Below are positions 33,301 to 46,134 of a stretch of 64,000 nucleotides of DNA, piece by piece. This DNA is from Siphlonurus alternatus (Eukaryota; Arthropoda; Insecta; Ephemeroptera; Siphlonuridae). The position numbers and the translations under genes were made by a program. The notes under the pieces were generated by a model. That model was not told the origin of the DNA, searched no databases, and saw nothing but the letters and a program-made list of their open reading frames with translations. Every line of letters begins with the position of its first letter. The stretch's first letter is position 1. The DNA lies in the NCBI GenBank assembly GCA_949825025.1, contig OX463788.1:23509069-23573068 (forward strand). Reading direction: 5' to 3'.

Positions 33301-34264
33301 TTAACTAAATTTAACATGGAAATCCTATTGAAAGAAGAAGTTCAAACCGTGAATTCACTCCTAAAAAGGTATGAAATAATATATATCTTTTTTAACACAT
33401 GCATATAAAAAAATAAAAAAAACTTACAACCCTTGGATTACGTATATATGCCAAATTTCAACTTTCTAGCTCAAAGTTAACCTGCCCAATGTTTAGCATG
33501 GGATCGGAACACCATTCCTGGCCCAGTCTGTATATTGTGCATACATAAAGGCGGTATTACACAATACAATTTTTCTGTTTATTGCGTATATACAATTTTA
33601 ATTTACAAGTAAAATTCAACTCCATATTTGCTTGCATGGAGATGAAATTCTGTTGCAAAGGAAAATTGTAAGCTAAATTACGTATTATAATAATATGCGC
33701 AGGCTTAATAACTTTATATACATGGCACCCCGCCAGTATAAAATAATTAAAATATTGAACAAATGAGTAACATAGTATATATCAATTAGTACGAAATTAT
33801 GCTAGTCGGAATAGTTTCATCTATGCATATATGTTATATAGTGTGAATGCATCGTGTAAAAGCGTTTGCGAAATATTTAAGCTACACCTGGAGGCGTTTG
33901 TTTCTTAATTAGCCGGCCAATCCACATCCAGCCATGGCATGGCCACGTACGCTAGCAATTTAGAAAATCATAATTTAATATTTTATATAATTTATTTTTA
34001 TTATATTTATTACTATGTTACATGACATAAATTAGTTCATCTTTAATTAAATTAATTATTTTCTTTCTTCAATAAAAAAATTATTTTAGGATGTTAGTTA
34101 CTTCGTTATTTTTATATTCCAATTAGTTTTTTATATACGTATAAATATAATTATCAAATTTCATTTTATTTTATATATAATCATATATTTTTAATTTCAC
34201 TTCCAATAAAATTTTATTTTAATTATATATTTTTGTCACTTATATATATAATAATAATAATAAT

Positions 34265-34265
<1 letters not shown>

Positions 34266-34312
<47 letters not shown>

Positions 34313-34342
34313 TATATATATATATATATATAATATAATATA

Positions 34343-34391
<49 letters not shown>
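34266..34391. repeat. (TA)n-rich arrays near the L end of unit A
   Basis: Two or three TA runs with ATAA breaks. The mirror in A' (36070-36115) is much shorter. The segments 33512-34265 and 34392-35160 are AT-rich with no gene. Confidence 0.9.
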
Positions 34392-34393
<2 letters not shown>

Positions 34394-35182
34394 AATAATG
34401 AAGATAATATATGGTATACATATATGTACGCATATATAATATAATATTTTATTTATTTATTCACATTAAATACCATGAGTTAATTGGTACATTGTATTTT
34501 ATTATTTTATATTTAAAATATTATAATTATTAATTGATATGATTATTATATAGCTATAGGATAGGATAATAATATATATTATATACAAACACAAACAAAC
34601 AAATTGGAAAATGAAAACCAGAATTTATCTTGCTTATAAATACACTCGAATCTCCAATTCTGCATTTTTCAATTGGAACAAAAAAAAAAAAAAAAAGCAA
34701 TTAAGTCCAATTAAGTTATAGCAACTTTAACTCTACAATGCATTGAAGCGACTGTACGTTCGAGTCAAAAGCAAGAAAAACGCAAGACTATAATTTTCTT
34801 TTGTAAATTAATTCATAGAGAAACTTGCCAGCAAAATAAAAACTGTATCAAAATATAAAGAAATGTATCTTGTATCAGATAAAAAGCTTTAGTACAATTG
34901 TTAGAGTTGAAAAACAACCATCAACCATTTTTAATTAATTAATTTAAGAAATTTAAAAAATTCGACGTTTTAAATAAGTCGCTAATTTTTGGCAAAATAT
35001 CTGGAATCGTATACTCAACGCCATCTTCAAGTTGCTGAAGCAGATATTTGTTAAAAGTAAAGTAGATCCACCTATATTGAAAGTTTGGAACCATTTCTTA
35101 GTTTGGATTTGCCTCCCCACTATCGCCCACTATTACTATCGATATTTATTTTTCGACACTACGCAATTTCGACGCTACGCCA

Positions 35183-35267
35183 CTTTCCCGTCGACACGAG
35201 TTGAAAACGATACGAATTGAAAACGACTCGAATTCGAAACGACACGAATTGAAAACGAAAGGGAAAG
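35183..35267. repeat. L-L junction spacer with four 16-bp repeats
   Basis: Between the two facing L termini lie CTTTCCC and GGGAAAG inverted flanks enclosing four 16-bp units starting at 35192, 35208, 35224 and 35240 (type CGACACGAATTGAAAA). The repeats make the centre of the A/A' palindrome asymmetric. Confidence 0.85.
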
Positions 35268-36861
35268 TGGCGTAGCGTCGAAATTGCGTAGCGTCGAAAA
35301 ATAAATATCGATAGTAATAGTGGGCGATAGTGGGGAGGCAAATCCAAACTAACAAATGGTTCCAAACTTTCAATATAGGTGGATCTACTTTACTTTTAAC
35401 AATTATCTGCTTCAGCAACTTGAAGATGGCGTTGAGTATACGATTCCAGATATTTTGCCAAGAATTAGCGACTTACTTAAAACGTCGAATTTTTTAAATT
35501 TCTTAAATTAATTAATTAAAAATGGTTGATGGTTGTTTTTCAACTCTAACAATTGTACTAAAGCTTTTTATCTGATACAAGATACATTTCTTTATATTTT
35601 GATACAGTTTTTATTTTGCTGGCAAGTTTCTCTATGAATTAATTTACAAAAGAAAATAGTCTCTTGCGTTTTTCTTGCTCTTGTCTCGAACGTACAGTCG
35701 CTTCAATGCATTGTAGAGTTAAAGTTGCTATAACTTAATTGGACTTAATTGCTTTTTTTTTTTTTTTTTTTTGTTCCAATTGAAAAATGCATGCAGAATT
35801 GGAGATTCGAGTGTATAAGCAAGATAAATTTTGGTTTTCATTTTCCAATTTGTTTGTTTGTGTTTGTATATAATATATATTATTATCCTATCCTATAGCT
35901 ATATAATAATCATATCAATTAATAATTATAATATTTTAAAAATAAAATAATAAAATACAATGTACCAACTCATGGTATTTAATGTGAATAAATAAATAAA
36001 ATATTATAATATATTATAATATATATGCGTACATATATGTATACCATATATTATCTTCATTATTTATTATATATATATATTATATATATATTATATATAT
36101 ATATATATATATAATTATTATTATTATATATATAAGTGACAAAAATATATAATTAAAATAAAATTTTATTGGAAGTGAAATTAAAAATATATGATTATAT
36201 ATAAAATAAAATGAAATTTGATAATTATATTTATACGTATATAAAAAACTAATTGGAATATAAAAATAACGAAGTAACTAACATCCTAAAATAATTTTTT
36301 TATTGAAGAAAGAAAATAATTAATTTAATTAAAGATGAACTAATTTATGTCATGTAACATAGTAATAAATATAATAAAAATAAATTATATAAAATATTAA
36401 ATTATGATTTTCTAAATTGCTAGCGTACGTGGCCATGCCATGGCTGGATGTGGATTGGCCGGCTAATTAAGAAACAAACGCCTCCAGGTGTAGCTTAAAT
36501 ATTTCGCAAACGCTTTTACACGATGCATTCACACTATATAACATATATGCAGATGAAACTATTCCGACTAGCATAATTTTGTACTAATTGATACATACTA
36601 TGTTACTCATTTGTTCAATATTTTAATTATTTTATACTGGCGGGGTGCCATGTATATAAAGTTATTAAGCCTGCGCATATTATTATAATACGTAATTTAG
36701 CTTACAATTTTCCTTTGCAACAGAATTTCATCTCCATGCAAGCAAATATGGAGTTGAATTTTACTTGTAAATTAAAATTGTATGTACGCAATAAACAGAA
36801 AATTTGTATTGTGTAATACCGCCTTTAATATATATACACAATATACAGACTGGGCCAGGAA

Positions 36862-37970
36862 TGGTGTTCCGATCCCATGCTAAACATTGGGCAGGTTAAC
36901 TTTGAGCTAGAAAGTTGAAATTTGGCATATATACGTAATCCAAGGGTTGTAAGTTTTTTTTTTTTTTTTTTTTATATGCATGTGTTAAAAAAGATATATA
37001 TTATTCATACCTTTTTAGGAGTGAATTCACGGTTTGAACTTCTTCCTTCAATAGGATTTCCATGTTAAATTTAATTAATTCACATTGAAAAATTTTATCC
37101 GATTTGCACCAAAATTATTTTTTAAGCCTTTTTCAGAGCACGTTAAATCTAATGGTATAGTGGTGAAAACAACCTCTAATGATATAGTGATTCGACTATT
37201 TTATTTTGTGAAAAAAATTGTGCTATCAAAATTTTGATTATGCCACTGAAACGAATTCATTTTTTTACCCCAGAAACAACCTTTGAATGTTTTTAATCGG
37301 AGTAATGGCCGTAAGTTGCGTCCAACCTATCCTAGAAAAATCGGAGAATTATCCGAGAATTTTAATGTTAATTAGTAAATAATCCACGGATAATCCTCAG
37401 ATTATTCTCGGATAGGTGGATGCAACTTACGACCATAAGTTAAGGATTTAATTTTTTTAGGGGTTGGAATTTTTACACCTAAAAATTAAATCCTTAACTT
37501 AATTGCTCCAATTAAAAAATTGACGGATTGTTTTTGGGGTAACAAAATGAGCCTGATAGCCTGATCAAAATTTTGATAACGCTATTTTTTTTTTTTTTTT
37601 TTACGTTAAGGCCATTTTATCTCATTAGGGGTTGTTTTCACCACGTTTAAAATCACACCATTAGATTCAGCATGCTCTGAAAACCCTTTAAAAATAATTT
37701 TAGTGACACGCAATTAATGTTACAAAATTTTTCTATCAACTAGCTTAATTTAACATGAAAATCCCACAAGGAAGAAGTGCAAATCGTAAATCCACCCCTA
37801 AAAAGGCATGAAATAATAATTCAAATTTTTTAAGAGATTTAAAAAAAAACTTGCAACACTTGGCTATATATAATATATACAATATTATAATATACGTATG
37901 CCAAATTTCAACTATCTATATAGCTCAAAGTTAACCTTCCCAAATTTTAGCACGGGATCGGAACGCCATA
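36862..37970. mobile_element. Internal foldback element of unit A'
   Basis: Mirror of the A copy without the two TTAA elements but with a private 130-bp insertion at its centre (37306-37435). Diverged counterparts: about 47655-48590 (B) and 58150-59085 (B'). Confidence 0.8.
37306..37435. mobile_element. 130-bp hairpin MITE with TAA duplication, private to A'
   Basis: Tips TGGCCGTAAGTTGCGTCCA and TGGATGCAACTTACGACCA; inner arms ATAATCC/GGATTAT. TAA at 37303-37305 and 37436-37438; the A arm has a single TAA (about 32716). A 3-bp TWA duplication is the PIF/Harbinger signature. Confidence 0.85.
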
Positions 37971-38100
37971 CCTATTTTTACGATTGACCTAGCTAGCTAA
38001 CATTACTTTCCTTCCAAAATGACAATAAGCGGCTTATAGACATGCAGACAGAATAATTTTAACACGTGCATAAATAAATTATTTGCTTTTTTAAATATTT

Positions 38101-38140
<40 letters not shown>

Positions 38141-38768
38141 AAATAAATATATACCTGCAGTTGTTTTTTGCACTACATATTTTCCAATTTAAACTTGAAT
38201 TAATAGAGTCTACAGCTCGCGTACTGAACAAGTACAATAAACATCTGAAATTATTATTTTTATTTACATTTTTATTTATAATCGTTCTATGATACACATT
38301 ATTTTTTATACACACTGTAGTCACACTTTCTACGTACTAAGTAGTCATATTGACATACTGATAAAAGATAAAAGTGACTGATAAAAGGTACGTGACAAAG
38401 ACGAGGTATAAAAAAAAATATTATATTAAAATTATGCACAACAACAACAACAACATACATTTTTTACTTCAAAAATTAAAAACAACAACATTGCATAAAG
38501 CATCATTTATTTCTTTACATTTCTTCGTACTATACGTTCTTCGTAACATATATACTATATTATTCATTGTTTGTACACAACACATTATATACTATTATGC
38601 AATGACCATGTTTAAACTGTATGCATAATTATTAATTATTTTTTCTTACTGCGGATTTGTGTCGAAGCTATAGAAAGGAGTATTTGAAGTTTTTTTTTTT
38701 TCAAGTATTGATGGCCATAAAACATAAAAGTAACGTCTATGATTGATGCCATGGCATTATGAAAGAAT

Positions 38769-38829
<61 letters not shown>

Positions 38830-39600
38830 CTCTCTTAAATGCTGGTCTCTCTTTATACTCAAGCTGCTGACTGCACGCAGTCAATGGATGTAACGGGAAT
38901 ATAGAATATATTAGCCCCCTTCCCTTCCAACCCCATTGTATAAGCTCTCTCCGCACCTTTACTTTGCAAAGAATTTTGTACAGTCAACAACAAGCAAATA
39001 AATTAAACCACACCGTGTAGTAAAGATTTTTTTTATGTGCAAAATTAAACATAAAATGTGATATAAATTAATTAATAATTATTAATATTAATTAATGTTC
39101 TGCATAAGTTATATTCATTGTTTTTCTTTTATATGATTATATAAAAAATAATAAACAATATAAATAAAATAAAACCATGCTTCCGGATAAATAAATATGA
39201 CGCATGATACTATAATAACACACGTCATATGTTGATCGAGCACAATCATAATATATAAGGTGAACTAAAAAAATAAGAAAAAATACTTTTATGCAGCGCA
39301 AGCTTTAATTATTAATTACGTCATTAAAATAATTTTAATGCAGCGATTTTCCATTACCTATATAAAGTCCTAATAATTTATGCACGCACTCTCTAACTAA
39401 TGTTAAATAATAATAATATTAACAGTTGTTTATTGAAAATAAGTACAAAAACCCAAAGGGCGGTGACATGAAAAAGGATATCCCATTCACAAAAGTGTCC
39501 AGTCACCCAAAAAACAAAAAATAGTATCATGAAGATATATTTCAATTGAAAATATTCCTTCGTCAGCTAGAATACTCACAAAATCGTAAAATTACATTAA

Positions 39601-39969
39601 GGTAGAGATAATACGGATCAGCTGGCCCAATGCTAAAATAATCCCGTTCTTAAAAATTATTAAAAAAATTTAAAATGTTCTCCTCTACATCCCCTATCAG
39701 TAGGTAAAATATCAGGTATACAAAAACGAGCTAGTTTTCGAGTAATTAATTTTTAAAGTTCTCTAATTTAACATGGGGAAATGGAGCTTCCATGTTAAAT
39801 AGTCAACTTTAAAAATTAATAACTCAAAAACTAGCTCGTTTTTGTATACCTGATATTTTACCTACTGATAGGGGATGTACGTAGAGGAGAACATTTTAAA
39901 TTTTTTTCATAATTTTTATGAATGGGATTTTTTTTAGCATTGGGCCAGCTGATCTGTGTTATCTCTACC
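39601..39969. mobile_element. Hairpin MITE M1 in unit A' (shared with A)
   Basis: Mirror of 27814-28182, TTAA at 39597-39600 and 39970-39973. Confidence 0.9.
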
Positions 39970-40643
39970 TTAAAGAACATTTAAACAGCGCAAATCTAAA
40001 TAAGGTCTCTTGGTGCCTTTGGTGGATTCAGGGAGTGAATTAAAAACAGAGACTATAATAATCTTAACATTTACTTATTAAGATTTTGTTGTATTGTACT
40101 TGTTAGAAGTGAGGGGAGGGGGAAGTAGGGGTCAAATCATCCGTGGATTATAATGATATATAATACAGTATGCATAATCAGCATAATGTATAAATTAATT
40201 AAATCAATCCGTATAATATTAATATTTTTATACATATTTAAGTTTTTTTCTGGGGTCTTAAATGGTATAACGGCATGAGATTTTTTTTAAGATGTATTTT
40301 GTAGCATATATGTATCGTACTCTTTCATACTTTTTCCCATTAATTATAAAAGAGTTAATTATAGGTCCCTTTTGACACCTTCCGCAAGTGTTGTAATATA
40401 TAGGAGGGGTCGGCTAAACAAGTAAGTGTTAAATTTAAACATCATTTTATTTCCTTTCGGGATCTTTTATTATAGGGGGAATTGCCGCTCCCGTGCACCC
40501 ACTATAGCTCACTAGAGCTGTTCGTGGATCCACGGCTGCGAATATTGTTATAATAGTACTAGTATAATTTTAAATTTAAATATAGCATTATATAATGCTG
40601 AATGCATTAAAAAAACTGTCATTACTCATTTTGTTGAAATTAA

Positions 40644-41008
40644 GGTAGAGATAATATGTATCAGCTGGACCAATGCTAAAAAAATCCCATTCATAAAAAT
40701 TATGAAAAAAATTTAAAATGTTCTCCTCTACATCCCCTATCAGTAGGTAAAAAATCAGGTATACAAAAACGAGCTAGTTTTCGAGTAATTAATTTTTAAA
40801 GTTCTCTAATTTAACATGGAAAAATGGAACTTCCATGTTAAATTAGTCAACTTTAAAAATTAATAACTCGAAAACTAGCTCGTTTTTGTATACCTGATAT
40901 TTTACCTACTGATAGGGGATGTTGAGGAGAACATTTTAAAATTTTTTCATAATTTTTATGAATGGGATTTTTTTAGCATTGGGCCAGCTGATACATATTA
41001 TCTCTACC
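40644..41008. mobile_element. Hairpin MITE M1, private to A'
   Basis: TTAA at 40640-40643 and 41009-41012. A has the single site at 27052-27055 (GATTAATTTCAAC), and B and B' are also empty. This fixes the M1 tips exactly. Confidence 0.93.
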
Positions 41009-41361
41009 TTAATCTAGCCTTTACTAAGTATTATAATTCCGTAATAAACAGCTAGCATTAAACATTTTTTTGCAAGAAATTAATAAACGGTGGGTATACT
41101 CTGACTTTTTTATTTTATTTTTTCTGAAACCGGTAAATATTTTTAAATAATTATTGAATGATTTGCGGGTTTTGCCAAACTTTCTGGAGACGTCTACAGG
41201 TCTCAGAAAAATGTGAGAATATATATATATATATATATATAATATAAATATATATATATAAATAAAATAATAAATCAGAGAGTATAGCATGATTTTACCC
41301 TCTATACACTTTTGCAATGAAATTTTTGTATCCTAACTACCCACTCAATGGTAGATATTTG

Positions 41362-41715
41362 TGGGAGCATGTGGTGCAGTGCGCTTGACCGGGTCTCGTC
41401 AGATCACCGAAGTCAAGCAACGCCGCGCGTGGTTAGTAGTTGGATGGGTGACCATTTTCAACAAAAACCTCGATCGTTTCCCACCCAGGGTAAAACGTTG
41501 CGGTTTTCCACTATGTGGTTCCCCTGGCTTTGGACCATTGCATTTCCGGTTCATTGACAAAAGCTGTAGCGTCCATCCTGGCTGAGGTTTCCACGTTTCC
41601 CTCAGCCGCAGGCAAATGCCGGGATGGATTTGCAAGGCCGTGGCCGCCCTCGTTCCAGAAGAGCCCGCGAAACGCTCAAGTTAGGGTTTCGGAAGGTTCG
41701 GGGTTTCGAAGTAGT
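41362..41715 (+). mobile_element. 5S-rRNA-derived SINE (unit A')
   Basis: The head (about 41385-41455) spells the 5S internal promoter: TCAGATCACCGAAGTCAAGC (box A region) and TGGTTAGTAGTTGGATGGGT followed by GACC (box C). The body contains GTGGTTCCCCTGGCTTTGGA, CTGAGGTTTCCACG and GATTTGCAAGGCCGTGGC, shared with the B/B' copies. A 5S head on an unrelated body is the SINE3 design, transcribed by RNA polymerase III and moved by LINE machinery. B lacks it here. Confidence 0.8.
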
Positions 41716-41912
41716 ATGTAATTAGTAAATAGAAGTACCCAATAGGGTTTAATTAAGAATAATATATATTATGAGATTGATAAATATTTAAAAGCTATAT
41801 AATATTATATATATGGCTCAATAAATTATATATACTATAATATAAAAATGGGGGCATACATGACCAAAATGTGTCAATTAATTGCCCCAAAGTACCAACC
41901 TATATATATATA

Positions 41913-41959
<47 letters not shown>

Positions 41960-41974
41960 GCACATGAAATTTTA

Positions 41975-42565
41975 ATGGACAAATATGGACAACTTACAGA
42001 ACTTTAATAATTATTTAAAATTAATAGTTCTCCGCGAATCAAAAAAATTTAAAATGGTACGTATAATGGACAATTTGCATAAACTTTTTTTAGTAGCTCA
42101 ATCGAAAGAGGAGGTCGAAAAATACACCTGTAAATTTTATGCGATTTTTATTCGTACTGCATCATGGCTAAAAGAGAGGTCACGTGACCTGGAGCCGGCG
42201 CCCGTGTCGCCCGTGACGTCATTGAACTGTCTGGTCAAGCAAACGATTGTCTATAATAACGCTTGTAAACAATAAATTAATTGTTGCTTGTTTCCATAGC
42301 AACGTGGTTGTTTGCAAGCGTTATAAAGTCGATCGTTTGTTTGACGGAACAGTTAAGTGACGTCACGGGCGACACGGGCGCCGGCTCCAGGTCACGTGAC
42401 CTCTCTTTTAGCCATGATGCAGTACGAATAAAAATCGCATAAAATTCACAGGTGTATATTTCGACCTCCTCTTTCGATTGAGCTAGTAGAAAAAGTTGAT
42501 GCAAATTGTCCATTTGATACCCTCTCTTTTTGCAATAAATAAATTCATGTAAGTTGTCTATTATA
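41975..42565. mobile_element. ~595-bp palindromic MITE in unit A'
   Basis: Mirror of 25445-26035, with the same paired TGACGTCA sites and GC-rich centre. Confidence 0.8.
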
Positions 42566-43076
42566 TACAATTTATAATATAATACTCCTGTTTATGTAAT
42601 ATATACTATATTATATTAAATACAAATCAAAAGTTAAAGAATTTTTAAATTAATTGGATCGAGCAATATATATATGCAGCAATTGAAAAATATGTAATAT
42701 TTTATTTTATTTAAATGCGTATATAATACAAAAATACTCATGCATGATCGATGTGGATTATGATATATAATTATTTATAAAATAGCGAAAAAGCTACCAT
42801 GCAAATAAATTTAAGTTTCATTTGAATTAATACTTCTATATATATATACATATATATGTGTGTATACATATATTATAATGCATATAATTTTATGCTGCAT
42901 GCACCGAGATCTATAATATCTGAATTAAAGTTTTATATTAAAATTTAAAGAAAATATGTTCCTTCGATCAAGTGCAATAATTACACGCAAATTAATTTAA
43001 TTATTAATATTGTCATGCATCATGCAGAAACACGTACATTAATTTACGCACTTAAATTAAAAGAATCGAATACTGC

Positions 43077-43114
43077 CATTGAGCTCTACACAAGGCCTTG
43101 TGTAGAGCTCAATG
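43077..43114. mobile_element. 38-bp palindromic nano-element (unit A')
   Basis: Mirror of 24895-24932, flanked by AATACTGC at 43069-43076 and 43115-43122. Being shared by A and A', it predates their duplication. Confidence 0.85.
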
Positions 43115-43525
43115 AATACTGCGTGCACTATTTATATAATTAAAATATCACAAAATCCACTACACGAATAAATAAATAGCAAGAGCACAATCATAATTCA
43201 TATATCACTCGTCGGCATATCAGTCAAACTATACTACCAATTAACGGAATTAACCAATGAAAGGTTAATTCTAGCGACCAGAGTAATCTAAGGCCACCAT
43301 ATTTATGCTACCATGCAACCTATCTGAAAGTGCTCATAACACTGATCCTTTTTAAAAAATTTAAAATAATTTAGCTGAAATATAAGAAAAAAAAAATTAG
43401 CCAGTGAACGCAATTGTCATCTAGTGTTAAGCAGTGCAACTACGTCTAATATCCCGCTGCTTGCAGCAATCGATTATTTTGGGCGATATGATTTTCGACG
43501 CTACGCAATTTCGGGTCATCGCATG

Positions 43526-43539
43526 GGTCATCGGGAAAG
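43526..43539. other. R-L junction between A' and B
   Basis: Only 14 bp (GGTCATCGGGAAAG) separate the R end of A' from the L end of B. This is the only direct-orientation (tandem) junction in the array. The GGGAAAG next to the L end also flanks both L ends at 35.2 kb. Confidence 0.8.
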
Positions 43540-44354
43540 TGGCGTAGCATCGAAATTGCGTAGCGTCGAAATATAAATATCGATAGTAATAATGGGCGAT
43601 AGTGGGGAGGCAAATTCAAACTAACAAATGGTTCCAAACTTTCAATATAGGTGGATCTATTTTACTTTTAACAAATATCGCAAATATTTGCTTCAGTAAC
43701 TTGAAGATGGCGTTGAATACACGATTCCAGAGATTTTGCCAAAAATTAGCGACTTATTTAAAACGTCGAATTTTCGAAATTTCTTAAAAATGGTTGATGA
43801 TTAATTATTTTGGAACTCTAACAATTGTACTAAAGCTTTTTACCTGAAACTAGATACATTTCTTTATATTTTGATACAATTTCTATTTTTCTGGCACGTT
43901 TCTCTATGAATTAATAATTTGCAAAAGAAATAGTACTGCGTTTTTCTTGCTTCTCTCGAACGGTCGCTGCAATGCATTGTAGAGTTAAAGTTGTTATAAC
44001 TTAATTGGACTTTTTTTTTTCTTCCAATTGCAGAATGAGTTTCGAGTGTAAGCAAAATAAATTTTGGTTTACATTATTTTTCAATGGAAATAAAATTAAA
44101 TGTATTTGTTTGTATAATACTATGATCATATATCAATTATTAATTATAATTAATAGGTGTAAAATAATATAAAATACATATAATATCATGTACCATATAT
44201 TATAATAATATTATGGTTATTTATATATAATTTTTTATGCTCCAACAATATATGTAAATAATATAATAAAATAAGATTATAAAACAATGATATAATATTG
44301 ACCCTATAAAAATATATCCACACTGTAATATTATTCGTTGATATAATAATATGA

Positions 44355-44730
44355 CCGGTTTTCGAAAGATCACCGAAGTCAGGCTACGTCGAGCGTGGTT
44401 AGTACTTAAATTGGATGGGTGACCGCGTTTCAAGTAAAAAATACGCTGCTCCCTCCCTGGGGTAAATTCGTCTCGCTTTCCACCCAGTGCAGTGATGTAC
44501 TTGTGTTTGGTTCCCCAGGCTTTGGACATCGCTTTGGTCCATTGAGAAAAAGTAGTGGTGTCCGTCCTAACTGAGGTTTTCCACGGTTCCCTCAGTCTCA
44601 CCTCAGTGAATGCTGGGACGCGTAACAGGCCGTGGCATCCGTTCCCTACCTTATCCCTACCCATTACCCCGCCGCGAGCTGTAAGCTCTTAGGGGTGTAT
44701 CCTTGTAAAAAAAAAATAATAATAATAATT
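44355..44730 (+). mobile_element. 5S-rRNA-derived SINE (unit B)
   Basis: Same family at a different position. The head has GATCACCGAAGTCAGGC and GTGGTTAGTACTTAAATTGG, where a few extra bases split box C. The body has GGTTCCCCAGGCTTTGGAC and CTGAGGTTTTCCACGG. The tail is CCTTGTAAAAAAAA followed by (TAA)n. A 147-codon frame reads across it on the minus strand but is a by-product. Confidence 0.85.
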
Positions 44731-45619
44731 GATATATTTTTAAATTGTTTATTCAGAATTCAAACATACTGCATATTACAATAGAAATACAAGATAAACC
44801 CCAAGAGTTTAACGTTATTATAACCCTTTCCTTCACTTCACAGTTTAATTCTCGAGATCATCTCAATATATATAATTATATTGATTATATACTATAATAT
44901 TTTAAATAATATTTTACTATAAATATTTGTTAGTTTTTAGTTTGTATTTTTTGCGTTTCAAATATGCAATTAGCGTCTTTAACTATATTATATAATAGTA
45001 AAAATTCAAGCGGCACCTATATAATATATATAAATATATATTATAATTATTATATACATGTATATTATTATAGTTACAATAAATTTATATCATTGAATTG
45101 AATCTATACTGTATGTATCATGAAGATACTTTCAATTTATTATTATATATTATATGAAGAAAAAGAGTTCTGACAGAGTTTGTTCAAAAAACTATATATC
45201 TTGTGCTCACAAGAAATGAAAATATTCTAATTAATATATCAATTATATATGCAATTTATTTTTTAAATTTAAATAGTACAAAGTTAATGGTTTTCTATAT
45301 ATAACAAATTATATCTGATATTCTGATATTATATATATACTGTATTAGTTTCTGCAGAAAATAAATGAAGTCGGATTGAAACATTTTTGACATGATCCGC
45401 GTACCCGCGTGCATGCTGACAAAAAGGCCCTTGTCGATTAGATTTCCTTGAAAAATATTGCGTGGTCGCTTATGCAAAAAGTATTGGGATGTTTATTACG
45501 ATGTTAAGATGTTATATTATAATAATATATATTATAATACTTAAAAATTTTTGTGTGGTACTTGCGTGAATATATATAATTATATTGTATTGCTATGGCA
45601 GTACATATATTTAATTTTG

Positions 45620-45620
<1 letters not shown>

Positions 45621-45692
<72 letters not shown>

Positions 45693-45705
45693 TACACATA
45701 TATAT
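45621..45705. repeat. (TA)n array in unit B
   Basis: The mirror in B' (61048-61191) is longer, with ATGTATA interruptions. Another TA run at about 46884-46945 marks the end of the B-specific segment. Confidence 0.95.
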
Positions 45706-46093
45706 ATATTATTTCTGCTCGACTTGCCATGCTAATTTCCATTTGAGACATTTTGAGATTCATTGCATATTGCTGATTAAAAAAAAAACAGATTAAAGGA
45801 AACGTTTAATTCCATTTCAACTTCTAATAATATTTGAGAAAAATTTAGTTCTGTTACGTTCTGTATGCGTATTTTTCATAAACGTTACGTTTATGGTATT
45901 TTAACTATTTGTCAATAGTCAATAGTATATACACACTAATATATACTTAATAACTTAATTGAGCAACGTGATTAAAATTTGGAATACACATGCTATTCAA
46001 AAGTGATTTTATAATAGTGGTATGGTGATTATACAGCAGGCCTCATGCAAGGCTCGTGGAGCCTTAAATTTATATTCTTATTTTAAATATATT

Positions 46094-46125
<32 letters not shown>

Positions 46126-46134
46126 GCAAGAACT

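Larger units (their letters stand above)
31512..33511. mobile_element. Internal foldback element of unit A (carrying two insertions)
   Basis: Left end ATGGCGTTCCGATCCCGTGC and right end GCATGGGATCGGAACACCAT are inverted, and the arms match inward through GGTTAACTTTGAGCT and AACGTGGTGAAAACAACC to a centre near 32680 (TTAAGGATTTAATTTTTAGG). Without the TTAA elements at 31981-32650 and 32947-33300 it is about 0.97 kb. Noncoding. Confidence 0.8.
35268..43525 (+). mobile_element. Giant unit A' (8.3 kb, forward orientation)
   Basis: Reverse-complement partner of A: same order of landmarks mirrored, including the shared 5S-derived SINE, M1 MITE and 38-bp palindrome. It lacks A's hAT-like element, two TTAA elements and 37-bp palindrome, and its (TA)n arrays are shorter. 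It has two private insertions of its own (37306-37435 and 40644-41008). The R terminus is cut short (GCATG rather than GCATGCCA). Confidence 0.85.

Noticed and set aside
44221..44664. 147-codon frame, mirrored at 62150-62593
   Set aside because: Lies across a 5S-derived SINE in antisense; openness reflects the GC-richer SINE body.
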